Shown here: one piece after another, positions 35,276-43,411 of the stretch
Numbering within the stretch: the first letter of the stretch is position 1
Layout of the letters: each line of letters begins with the position of its first letter
Origin: an uncultured Lachnospiraceae bacterium
Lineage (GTDB): Bacteria; Bacillota; Clostridia; Lachnospirales; Lachnospiraceae
Length of the DNA: 64,000 nucleotides
Direction of reading: 5' to 3'
Assembly: GCA_944381485.1 (NCBI GenBank)
Contig: CALWLI010000006.1
Span: 16,639 to 80,638 of the forward strand
Position numbers and translations under genes: made by a program
The notes under the pieces: model-generated
Told to the model about the DNA's origin: nothing
The model's input: only the letters and a program-made list of their open reading frames with translations
The model's database searches: none

Positions 35276-36052
35276 ATGGCACTTGCATATAATCATGATA
35301 ACAAGGAATTCCATATTCATGTATGCCCGGGACAGGTGGGAAGATATGTGCTTCTCCCCGGTGACCCCGGAAGATGTGAGAAGATAGCGAAATACTTTGA
35401 CGAGCCTGAGCTTGTGGCTTCAAACAGGGAGTATGTGACTTATACCGGCAAGATAGACGGAGTGCCTGTAAGCGTCACCTCCACAGGAATAGGAGGAGCT
35501 TCCACAGCTATTGCGGTGGAGGAGCTTATTCACTGCGGAGCGGACACCTTCATAAGAGTCGGAACTTCCGGAGGAATGAAGGAGGATGTAATGGGTGGAG
35601 ATGTCTGCATAGCTACCGGAGCCATAAGATTTGAGGGCACATCCAAGGAATATGCGCCTATTGAGTGGCCTGCGGTTTCAGACTTTGATGTCACCGCAGC
35701 CCTTAAAGCCGGAGCTGACAGGCTGGGACAGAGAAGTCATACAGGAGTGGTCCAGTGTAAGGACAGCTTCTACGGACAGCACAGCCCTGACAGCATGCCT
35801 GTAGACTATATGTTAAACGACAAGTGGAATGCCTGGATGAGGCTTGGAGCTCTCTGCTCTGAGATGGAGTCGGCAGCCCTATTCACCGTTGCGGCGGCCA
35901 GGGGAGTGAGAGCGGGCTCTGTACTCCTTGTCATAGCCAATCAGACGAGAAGAGCCATGGGACTTGAGGATCCTCAGGTATATGACGTGGATATTCCCAT
36001 AAAGGTGGCTATAGAGGCAATCAAAGACCTGATCAAAAAGGATAAGCAGTAG
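35276..36052 (+). CDS. udp: Uridine phosphorylase
   Basis: 258 residues from ATG 35276, 6 nt after AAAAGGAGG. It belongs to the trimeric/hexameric nucleoside phosphorylase-I family: [19 protein letters not shown] (phosphate loop), RVGTSGGM and the base/ribose-binding [12 protein letters not shown] and SEMESAALF segments. [12 protein letters not shown] favours uridine phosphorylase over purine nucleoside phosphorylase. It splits uridine with phosphate into uracil and ribose 1-phosphate, which the phosphopentomutase encoded next (deoB) turns into ribose 5-phosphate. The structured repeat copy 2 lies between the two genes. Confidence 0.85.
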   Translation: MALAYNHDNKEFHIHVCPGQVGRYVLLPGDPGRCEKIAKYFDEPELVASNREYVTYTGKIDGVPVSVTSTGIGGASTAIAVEELIHCGADTFIRVGTSGGMKEDVMGGDVCIATGAIRFEGTSKEYAPIEWPAVSDFDVTAALKAGADRLGQRSHTGVVQCKDSFYGQHSPDSMPVDYMLNDKWNAWMRLGALCSEMESAALFTVAAARGVRAGSVLLVIANQTRRAMGLEDPQVYDVDIPIKVAIEAIKDLIKKDKQ

Positions 36053-36063
36053 CTTCATATCTG

Positions 36064-36245
36064 TTTAAATATAAAAGCTTTTTCGCTGAAAGCCACTGCG
36101 TTTGGTCCTGCCTTTTAACTTACCTCGTTTTTTCAAAACTCGGGAACAGGCGTTCCCTCAGACAATTGAAAAAACTCGAAGTTAATAAGGCCCGGCCTCA
36201 CTCCGTAAACGGCTTAATATCGCTCAAAAGTCTTTTATATTTAAA
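36064..36245 (+). repeat. Structured intergenic element, copy 2 (182 nt)
   Basis: The outer stem is TTTAAATATAAAAG-CTTTT (36064-36082) with 36226-36245, paired throughout apart from one bulged T. Inside, AAGCC pairs with GGCTT, CCTTTTAACTT with AAGTTAATAAGG, GTTTTTTCAA with TTGAAAAAAC, and the tip is a GGGAAC/GTTCCC hairpin. Compared with copy 1 the third stem shows a C-G to T-A compensatory exchange, the tip has compensatory changes and the outer stem differs almost everywhere. It begins 12 nt after the udp stop, in the same orientation relative to the upstream gene as copy 1. Confidence 0.8.
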
Positions 36246-36287
36246 AGTCAGAAGCTGCTGTTCAGGCAGACGAAAGAAGGAGGATTT

Positions 36288-37481
36288 ATGATAAAGAGAG
36301 TGTTTTTAGTCGTCCTTGACAGCTGCGGCTGCGGCTATGAGCCTGATGCCGAGCTTTTCGGGGATGTGGGAGCCAATACCCTTGCGACCATAAGAAAGTC
36401 AGAAAAATTCCATTGCCCCAACATGGAGAGACTGGGACTTTTCAGAATAGACGGATTTAAGCCTGAGGAGGGAGATTCATATACAGGAGAGCCCGAGGGA
36501 GTGTTCGGACGCTTTCAGGAGAGATCCATGGGAAAGGATACTACTGTGGGCCACTGGGAGATAGCGGGAATAATCTCGCCGAAGCCGCTTCCCACCTATC
36601 CTGACGGATTCCCCAAGGATGTCATAGAGGAATTTGAGAGAAGAACAGGAAGAAAGGTCATCTGCAACAAGCCCTACTCCGGAACCGAGGTGATAAAGGA
36701 CTACGGTGAGGAGCACATGAAGACAGGGGCGCTTATAGTATACACCTCCGCCGACTCTGTATTTCAGATAGCGGCAAATGAGGCTATAGTTCCGGTTGAG
36801 GAGCTCTATGGCTACTGCCGGACAGCAAGGGAGATGCTTCAGGGAGACCACGGTGTAGGAAGAGTTATAGCAAGGCCCTTTGAGGGAACTTCAAAGGAAA
36901 ACTTCAAGCGCACTCCGAGAAGACATGATTTCTCCATACTTCCCCCCTCGGTTACAATGCTCGACAAGCTTCAGGAGGCGGGAAAGGCAAGCATAGGAAT
37001 AGGAAAGATAAAGGATATCTTTGCGGGAAAGGGCGTGGATGACAATGGTCTTACCACTCCCACAGTCTCAAATGCGGACGGCATGGACAAGACCATGAAG
37101 CTCCTTTCCGAAGATTTTACAGGGCTTGCCTTTGTGAACCTTGTGGAGACTGACATGACCTACGGACACAGGAGAGACATAGACGGATACGCAAACGCCA
37201 TCTCCGAATTTGACAAGTGGCTGGGGGATTTTGAGAAGAAAATGGGCGATGAGGATATTATCATGATAACCGCGGACCATGGCTGCGATCCGGGATTCAA
37301 GGGCACGGACCACACAAGGGAGTATATACCTTTCCTGGCTTACGGCAAGGCCTTGAAGGAGAATGTAAACCTCGGAACGAGAGTGGGCTTTACGGATATT
37401 GCAAAGACTGTCACAGACATCTTCGGAATAGACGCAAAGGAGATCCCGGGAGAGAGCTTTCTTAAGGATATACTGAAATAG
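36288..37481 (+). CDS. deoB: Phosphopentomutase
   Basis: 397 residues, full family length. Alkaline-phosphatase-like metal-binding motifs are VVLDSCGCGYEPDA (N-terminus), the phosphorylated-threonine region MGKDTTVGHWEIAG (about 83-96), NLVETDMTYGHRRD and the C-terminal ITADHGCDPGFKGTDHTREYI. It converts (deoxy)ribose 1-phosphate to the 5-phosphate in nucleoside salvage, downstream of uridine phosphorylase. A strong RBS (GAAGGAGG) precedes ATG 36288. A terminator follows. Confidence 0.96.
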   Translation: MIKRVFLVVLDSCGCGYEPDAELFGDVGANTLATIRKSEKFHCPNMERLGLFRIDGFKPEEGDSYTGEPEGVFGRFQERSMGKDTTVGHWEIAGIISPKPLPTYPDGFPKDVIEEFERRTGRKVICNKPYSGTEVIKDYGEEHMKTGALIVYTSADSVFQIAANEAIVPVEELYGYCRTAREMLQGDHGVGRVIARPFEGTSKENFKRTPRRHDFSILPPSVTMLDKLQEAGKASIGIGKIKDIFAGKGVDDNGLTTPTVSNADGMDKTMKLLSEDFTGLAFVNLVETDMTYGHRRDIDGYANAISEFDKWLGDFEKKMGDEDIIMITADHGCDPGFKGTDHTREYIPFLAYGKALKENVNLGTRVGFTDIAKTVTDIFGIDAKEIPGESFLKDILK

Positions 37482-37503
37482 AGTAAAAAATATGATTTTT
37501 TAG

Positions 37504-37529
37504 GCAGGGGGATCTCTCCCTGCTTTTTT
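37504..37529 (+). terminator. Rho-independent terminator after deoB
   Basis: GCAGGGGG (37504-37511) pairs with 37516-37523 (one wobble) around a tetraloop, followed by TTTTTT. Confidence 0.85.
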
Positions 37530-37595
37530 GTTGCGTTTATTGCAGATAAGGGCATATGTGGCCGGAGTTTCTGAAAATATAGCACTGAATAAAAA

Positions 37596-37694
37596 TGGCA
37601 AAAATGTCAATAAAAATCAGTGTATAACATTGAAAATATAGGGAAAATAGGGTATATTAAAATATATTATTGAAATAAAATGACATAAATGCCA
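37596..37694 (+). promoter_or_regulatory. Promoter flanked by two TGRCA-N4-TGYCA palindromes
   Basis: TTGAAA (37630-37635) and TATATT (37653-37658) are 17 bp apart and form a good promoter for the ATPase gene. Palindromic sites TGGCAAAAATGTCA (37596-37609) and TGACATAAATGCCA (37681-37694) lie on either side and are inverted copies of each other in their conserved bases. They could be paired operators. Confidence 0.45.
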
Positions 37695-37716
37695 AAAAAT
37701 ATCAATGAGGTAGAAG

Positions 37717-38970
37717 ATGGAAATAAAAAGAGATCGCTATTTGAATGCACTTAAAAATCGTATGCACAACGGTTTGATAAAAGTAGTGACAGGTATAAGA
37801 CGCTCCGGGAAATCATATTTGATCTTTAAGCTTTTCAGAGATTATTTGTTGGAAACAGGAGTAAAAGAGTCCCACATTATTACAATAGAGCCCGACAGAA
37901 GAGAAAACCGAAGCTATAGGGCTCCGGATACAATACTTGATTATATATGCTCTTGCATCAAGGACAATGACATGTATTATATTTTGCTGGATGAAGTCCA
38001 AATGCTTGAGGACTTCGAGGAGGTACTGAATTCTCTCATACATAAAAAAAATGCGGATATATATGTTACAGGGAGCAACTCTAAGTTTTTATCCAAGGAT
38101 GTCATAACAGAATTTAGGGGGAGGGGAGACGAAATACATATCTTTCCTCTTACATTCAAGGAATTTAGCGGGGTGTATGATGGAGATATTTATCACGCAT
38201 GGGCTGAATATGTTCTGTACGGAGGACTGCCGCTTACAGCCGTAATGAATACAGAGGAACAAAAGGTTTCGTATCTTACAGGACTTTTTGAAGAGACATA
38301 TCTTAAAGACATTATAGAAAGACATCACATAGAGAAAACACAAGAGCTGAAGGATCTTGTAAATATACTTGCATCATCGATCGGATCATTGACTAATGTT
38401 TCGAAAATAGAGAATACCTTCAAAAGCGTGGTGCAATCAAATATAAGTGCTAATACACTCAGACAGTATATAGAGTATCTTGAGGACGCATTTATTATAC
38501 ATAAGGCTAACAGATATAATGTAAAAGGACGAAAATATATAGGTACTCCTGTAAAGTATTATTTTGAAGATGTAGGTCTGAGAAACGCACGTTTAAACTT
38601 TAGACAGACTGAAGAACCTCATATAATGGAAAATATAATATATAATGAATTGAGAAGCAGGGGATATTCTGTGGATATCGGAATTGTGGAGAAAAGAGGT
38701 TTAAATAGCTCCGGAAAGAGTGAACGAAGTCAATTTGAAATAGATTTTGTGGCAAACCTCGGAAGCCGCAGATATTATATTCAGTCGGCCTTTGCAATTA
38801 CGACAGAAGAAAAACGTATACAGGAAAAAAATTCACTTATGCAGATAAAAGACTCATTTAAAAAAATAATTGTCGTCAAGGATGTCATGAATGTGACAAG
38901 GGATGAGTATGGTATAACTACAATGAGCATCTATGATTTTCTTCTCAAAGAAAACAGCTTGGAGTTATAA
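37717..38970 (+). CDS. AAA-family ATPase with C-terminal DUF4143 domain
   Basis: 417 residues. The N-terminal ATPase part has Walker A TGIRRSGKSYL (about residues 25-35) and Walker B YILLDEVQM (about 87-95), and the sensor VTGSNSKFLSKD. The C-terminal part (about 210-410) matches the DUF4143 pattern, including the nuclease-like FEIDFVANLGSRRYYIQ stretch. Such ATPases are common, scattered accessory genes of unknown function. The gene and its upstream region are clearly more AT-rich and use different codons (more AAA, TAT, ATT) than the flanking housekeeping genes, which suggests acquisition by transfer. It is flanked by a terminator and a separate promoter. Confidence 0.88.
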   Translation: MEIKRDRYLNALKNRMHNGLIKVVTGIRRSGKSYLIFKLFRDYLLETGVKESHIITIEPDRRENRSYRAPDTILDYICSCIKDNDMYYILLDEVQMLEDFEEVLNSLIHKKNADIYVTGSNSKFLSKDVITEFRGRGDEIHIFPLTFKEFSGVYDGDIYHAWAEYVLYGGLPLTAVMNTEEQKVSYLTGLFEETYLKDIIERHHIEKTQELKDLVNILASSIGSLTNVSKIENTFKSVVQSNISANTLRQYIEYLEDAFIIHKANRYNVKGRKYIGTPVKYYFEDVGLRNARLNFRQTEEPHIMENIIYNELRSRGYSVDIGIVEKRGLNSSGKSERSQFEIDFVANLGSRRYYIQSAFAITTEEKRIQEKNSLMQIKDSFKKIIVVKDVMNVTRDEYGITTMSIYDFLLKENSLEL

Positions 38971-38973
38971 GCC

Positions 38974-39003
38974 TTGAACTGTAAACCGGGGATGTGCTAT
39001 ACT
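38974..39003 (+). promoter_or_regulatory. Promoter of the ABC-F gene
   Basis: TTGAAC (38974-38979) and TATACT (38998-39003) with an 18-bp spacer, about 80 bp before the start codon. Confidence 0.45.
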
Positions 39004-39085
39004 TTATCCGACATAAAATATGTTGATAATATAAGACTGAAGGCTCTTTTGGAGCCGGATATGAAGAAAACAGGAGAGATTATTA

Positions 39086-40723
39086 ATGATATCCACATCC
39101 AATTTAACATTCAGAGTAGGTAAGAAGGCTTTGTTTGAGGACGTCAATATAAAGTTCACAGAGGGGAACTGCTACGGGCTTATAGGCGCCAACGGAGCAG
39201 GAAAGTCCACCTTCTTAAAGATACTTTCAGGGCAGCTTGAGCCCACAAACGGCGAGGTGGTCATATCCAAGGATCAGAGACTGAGCTTTCTGGAGCAGGA
39301 CCACTTCAAATATGATGAGTACACAGCCCTTGACACTGTTATTATGGGAAATCAGAGGCTTTACGACATTATGAAGGAGAAGGATGCCATATATGCAAAG
39401 CCGGATTTTTCGGACGAGGACGGAATAAGGGCTGCAGAGCTGGAGGCGGAATTCGGCGAGATGAACGGCTGGGATGCCGAGTCTGACGCGGCAAACCTCT
39501 TAAACGGCCTTGGCGTCGACACCGAGCATCACTACAAGCTCATGAAGGACCTGACAGGACCTCTCAAGGTCAAGGTGCTCTTGGCAAAGGCCCTCTTCGG
39601 AAACCCGGACATACTTCTTCTTGACGAGCCTACAAACCACCTGGATCTTGACGCCATAGCATGGCTTGAGGAATTCCTCATAAACTTTGACAACACGGTC
39701 ATCACTGTGTCCCATGACAGATATTTCCTCAACAAGGTCTGCACGGCAATAGCTGATATAGACTACGGAAAGATACAGCTCTACGCAGGAAACTATGACT
39801 TCTGGATGGAGTCCTCACAGCTCATGATAAAGCAGATGAAGGAGGCCAACAGAAAGAAGGAGGAGCAGATAAAGGAGCTGAAGGAATTTATCGCCAGATT
39901 CTCGGCAAACGCTTCAAAATCAAAGCAGGCCACATCCAGAAAGAAAGCTCTGGAGAAGATACAGCTGGATGAGATAAAGCCCTCTTCAAGAAAATATCCT
40001 TACATAGACTTCAGACCCAACAGAGAGATAGGAAACGAGGTCCTTAGCGTGACCAACCTCTCAAAGACTATAGACGGGGTGAAGGTGCTGGACAATATAT
40101 CCTTTATTCTCGGCAGGGAGGACAAGGTGGCCTTGGTAGGCCCCAATGAGCTGGCAAAGACCACACTCTTTAAGATACTTGCGGGGGAGATGGAGCCTGA
40201 TTCGGGAGACTATAAGTGGGGAGTCACCACATCTCTCGCCTACTTCCCCAAGGATAACTCCGCCGAGTTCGCTTCGGAGGACACCATCTATGAGTGGCTT
40301 ATGCAGTATTCACCGGAGAAGGATGTGACCTATGTGAGAGGATTTCTGGGGCGCATGCTCTTTGCCGGAGATGACGGAATGAAAAAAGTAAACGTGCTCT
40401 CAGGAGGTGAGAGAGTTCGCTGCATGCTCAGCAAGATGATGATATCAGGTGCGAATGTCCTGATGCTTGATGAGCCTACAGACCACTTGGACATGGAATC
40501 CATAAGCGCCTTAAACACGGGGCTTATAAAGTTCCCCGGGGTGATAATCTTCTCTTCAAGAGATCACCAGGTGGTGGAGACCACTGCAAACCGCATTATG
40601 GAGATAAGAAACGGACAGCTCATAGACAAGATGACCACCTACGACGAGTATCTTGCAAATGATGAGCAGGCACGTAAGAGCTTTACCTTCAGCCTTACAG
40701 AAGCCGATGCCAATGACAACTAA
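39086..40723 (+). CDS. ABC-F family ATPase (YkpA/YbiT type)
   Basis: 545 residues with two ABC domains and no membrane segment, joined by a linker rich in Lys/Glu (about 250-310), the ABC-F layout. These proteins act on the ribosome E site. Domain 1 has intact Walker A GANGAGKST (about 37-45), signature LTGPLKVKV (variant) and Walker B LLLDEPTNHLD. Domain 2 has Walker B VLMLDEPTDHLD and signature LSGGERVRC, but its Walker A reads GPNELAKTT in place of GxxGxGK[ST], and the switch histidine region reads SSRDHQ. These deviations may be characteristic of the subfamily. Role in translation is inferred from the family. Confidence 0.9.
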   Translation: MISTSNLTFRVGKKALFEDVNIKFTEGNCYGLIGANGAGKSTFLKILSGQLEPTNGEVVISKDQRLSFLEQDHFKYDEYTALDTVIMGNQRLYDIMKEKDAIYAKPDFSDEDGIRAAELEAEFGEMNGWDAESDAANLLNGLGVDTEHHYKLMKDLTGPLKVKVLLAKALFGNPDILLLDEPTNHLDLDAIAWLEEFLINFDNTVITVSHDRYFLNKVCTAIADIDYGKIQLYAGNYDFWMESSQLMIKQMKEANRKKEEQIKELKEFIARFSANASKSKQATSRKKALEKIQLDEIKPSSRKYPYIDFRPNREIGNEVLSVTNLSKTIDGVKVLDNISFILGREDKVALVGPNELAKTTLFKILAGEMEPDSGDYKWGVTTSLAYFPKDNSAEFASEDTIYEWLMQYSPEKDVTYVRGFLGRMLFAGDDGMKKVNVLSGGERVRCMLSKMMISGANVLMLDEPTDHLDMESISALNTGLIKFPGVIIFSSRDHQVVETTANRIMEIRNGQLIDKMTTYDEYLANDEQARKSFTFSLTEADANDN

Positions 40724-40824
40724 AGTATTCCTGAGGACAGACCTCAAGACTTATCATGGGGAAGCTGCACGGCTTCCCTATGTTGCCTATAAAAATATAA
40801 TACACAAGGAGACAGACAGTACAG

Positions 40825-41613
40825 ATGACTGACTTGATACTATTGACCTTCGCCGCGGGGGTTTTGGGAATAGGAGCCGGAGGCGTGCTGGGGATATTTG
40901 TGGGAGGAAAATCCGTAAAATCCGAGGCCATACTTTTAAGCTTCTCCGCGGGGACTATGATCTCCCTTGTCTGCTTTGAGCTTCTTACTGAGGCGGGGGA
41001 GACAGGCGGACTTTTTGCCGCGGCTGCAGCCGCCCTTTCAGGAGCCCTCTGCGTTACCTGGTTGGATTACATAGTTGACAAAAAGACAAAGCACAGAAAC
41101 GATTTTGTTACCTGCGAGAACTGCGAGCACAAGAAGGCGGGAAGCCTTCAGCTCTTTGTGGCAGGAGTGGTCATGGCTCTTGCCATAGCCATACACAACA
41201 TTCCCGAGGGAATGTCCGTTGGGGCTGTATATGCCGAGGAGGGGGGACAGGTAGGCCCTGCTCTTGCAGTACTTATAATAAGCATAGTACTCCACAATAT
41301 TCCTGAGGGCATGGCGGTTGCAGTGCCTCTCATAACATCAGGAATGAAGAAGGGAAAGGCTGCCCTGGTGGCGGCTCTAAGCGGAGTTCCAACAGTCATA
41401 GGAGCCATGGCAGGCTATGTGCTGGGAGATATGGGTGATCTGGGATTGACATTAAGCCTCGGGTTTGCGGCAGGCTCCCTCATGTATGTGGTTTTCGGTG
41501 AGGTGCTGCCCCAGTCAATAAAACTTTACTGCTCAAGAAAGACAGCCTTTGCGGCTATAGTCGGAGTGATAGTCGGCATGCTTATCTTGGGCGGACATGT
41601 GCATGCTCATTAG
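40825..41613 (+). CDS. ZIP-family divalent metal transporter
   Basis: 262 residues with about eight membrane segments. The two metal-binding helices carry AIAIHNIPEGMSVG (about residues 112-125) and SIVLHNIPEGMAVA (about 153-166), the duplicated HNxPEG motif of ZIP/ZupT transporters. They import zinc and sometimes iron or manganese. A cytoplasmic loop CENCEHKKAG (about 94-103) with a Cys pair may bind metal. The oleate hydratase gene starts 25 bp downstream. Confidence 0.92.
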   Translation: MTDLILLTFAAGVLGIGAGGVLGIFVGGKSVKSEAILLSFSAGTMISLVCFELLTEAGETGGLFAAAAAALSGALCVTWLDYIVDKKTKHRNDFVTCENCEHKKAGSLQLFVAGVVMALAIAIHNIPEGMSVGAVYAEEGGQVGPALAVLIISIVLHNIPEGMAVAVPLITSGMKKGKAALVAALSGVPTVIGAMAGYVLGDMGDLGLTLSLGFAAGSLMYVVFGEVLPQSIKLYCSRKTAFAAIVGVIVGMLILGGHVHAH

Positions 41614-41638
41614 AGCTTTCAGGAAAGGAAGGGCAGAT

Positions 41639-43384
41639 ATGGGAAGAAACAAAAAAGCGTTGTTGGGGAATGTTATAGCGGCGGGAGCTTTGGCCGCGGG
41701 AGGAGCTGTGGCAGCAGGAAAGCTCCTCGATCATATGAGGAAGAATGAGGAAAAAAAGATAAATGCCATAGAGGACGCTGTGGTTTCCATGAGGGACTAC
41801 GGGGACAAAAAGGTATACCTTGCAGGGGGAGGACTTGCCTCCATGGCCTGCGCCGCCTATCTCATAAGGGATTGCGGTTTTCCCGGAGAGAATATCACGA
41901 TATTTGAGAGCAAGGGCATAATCGGAGGCTCCAACGACGGAATAGGAACTCCGGAGAGGGGATTTCTCTGCCGCGGAGGCCGTATGCTCAACGGAGAGAC
42001 CTATGAGAATTTTTGGGATCTTATGGGCTCTGTACCTTCTCTTAGCTGGAAGGGACACAGCGTAACGGAGGAGATACTGAATTTTGACAGACTGCACCCC
42101 ACCCATGCCCAGGCAAGGCTTGTGGACGGCTGCGGAAACATAGTGGATGTAAGGAGTATGGGCTTTGACAATTCTGACAGGCTGAAGCTTCTCAAGCTCT
42201 TTATCGCGGACGAGAGAGAGCTGGATGACAGGACCATAGAGGACTGGTTCGGAGAAAAGAGCGGATTTTTCAACACCTCCTTTTGGCATATGTGGCAGAC
42301 TACCTTTGCCTTTCAGGAGTGGAGCTCTCTGTTTGAGTTCAGGCGCTATTTGAGAAGGATGATATTTGAGTTCTCAAGGATAGAGACGCTGGAGGGAGTC
42401 ACAAGGACGCCTCTTAACCAATATGATTCAGTTATAAGACCTCTGGAGGAGTATCTCAAGGGAAAGGGAGTAAAGATAGAGAGGGGCGCGACAGTTACCG
42501 ACGTGGATTTTGCCGAGGGCCCCGGAATAGTGGCTGAGGCTATAAGCCTTGAAACGGAAGACGGAGAGAAAAAGATCAGTTTGAATCACGGGGACATTTG
42601 CATAGTCACAAACGGATGCATGACGGATTCCTCCACCACAGGAAGCCTGGACAGCCCTGCCCCCTATGACACAAAGCCTTCCGTATCCGCGGAGCTTTGG
42701 CGGAGGATAGCGGACAAAAAGCCCGGAAAGCTCGGAAATCCTGAGCCCTTCTTTGACAGAGAGGAGGAGACCTCATGGGAGAGCTTTACAGTGACATTAA
42801 AGGGAGATGATCTTCTCAAGGAGATAGAGCATTTCTCGGGAAATATTCCGGGCTCCGGCGCTCTTCTTACCTTCAGGGATTCCGGATGGAAGCTCAGCTC
42901 CGTCGTGGCCGCTCAGCCCCACTTTGTGAATCAGCCCTCGGATGTGACTGTATTTTGGGGTTACGGGCTTTATCCCTCAAGGAACGGGGACTATGTGAAA
43001 AAACCTATGAGAGACTGCACAGGAAGAGAGATCCTGAGGGAATATCTTTGCCAGCTACACCTTTCTGAGGAGCGCATAGAGGAGCTGATGGAGACAGTCA
43101 TAAATGTGATCCCCTGCTACATGCCCTATATAGACGCGCAGTTTGAACCCAGAAGATTTGAGGACAGACCTGAGCCTGTTCCCGAAGGCTCGGAAAACTT
43201 TGCCATGATAGGGCAGTTTGTGGAGATTCCTGAGGACATGGTCTTTACAGAGGAATATTCCGTAAGGGCCGCAAGGATAGCAGCCTACAAGCTTATGAAC
43301 ATAAAGAGGCCTATTGCCCCTGTGACTCCATATTTCAGAGATCCTGTGACTCTGATCAGAGCGGCAATAAAGGCTTTTAAATAA
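41639..43384 (+). CDS. ohyA: Oleate hydratase (myosin-cross-reactive antigen family)
   Basis: 581 residues from ATG 41639, preceded by AAAGGAAG. The FAD-binding Rossmann motif is YLAGGGLASMACAAYLI (about residues 59-75), followed by FESKGIIGGSNDGIG and GRMLNGETYENFWDL, all hallmarks of oleate hydratases, which add water to the cis-9 double bond of unsaturated fatty acids, a detoxification common in gut and oral bacteria. The N-terminus carries an extra hydrophobic stretch (LLGNVIAAGALAAGGAVAAG, about residues 8-27), which could attach the enzyme to the membrane. Confidence 0.93.
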   Translation: MGRNKKALLGNVIAAGALAAGGAVAAGKLLDHMRKNEEKKINAIEDAVVSMRDYGDKKVYLAGGGLASMACAAYLIRDCGFPGENITIFESKGIIGGSNDGIGTPERGFLCRGGRMLNGETYENFWDLMGSVPSLSWKGHSVTEEILNFDRLHPTHAQARLVDGCGNIVDVRSMGFDNSDRLKLLKLFIADERELDDRTIEDWFGEKSGFFNTSFWHMWQTTFAFQEWSSLFEFRRYLRRMIFEFSRIETLEGVTRTPLNQYDSVIRPLEEYLKGKGVKIERGATVTDVDFAEGPGIVAEAISLETEDGEKKISLNHGDICIVTNGCMTDSSTTGSLDSPAPYDTKPSVSAELWRRIADKKPGKLGNPEPFFDREEETSWESFTVTLKGDDLLKEIEHFSGNIPGSGALLTFRDSGWKLSSVVAAQPHFVNQPSDVTVFWGYGLYPSRNGDYVKKPMRDCTGREILREYLCQLHLSEERIEELMETVINVIPCYMPYIDAQFEPRRFEDRPEPVPEGSENFAMIGQFVEIPEDMVFTEEYSVRAARIAAYKLMNIKRPIAPVTPYFRDPVTLIRAAIKAFK

Positions 43385-43411
43385 AAAACTGTTGTTTGAA
43401 GGAGAATTATT

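Noticed and set aside
41582-42289. Open frame of 235 codons on the minus strand.
   Set aside because: It is antisense to oleate hydratase, whose coding potential and motifs are unambiguous.
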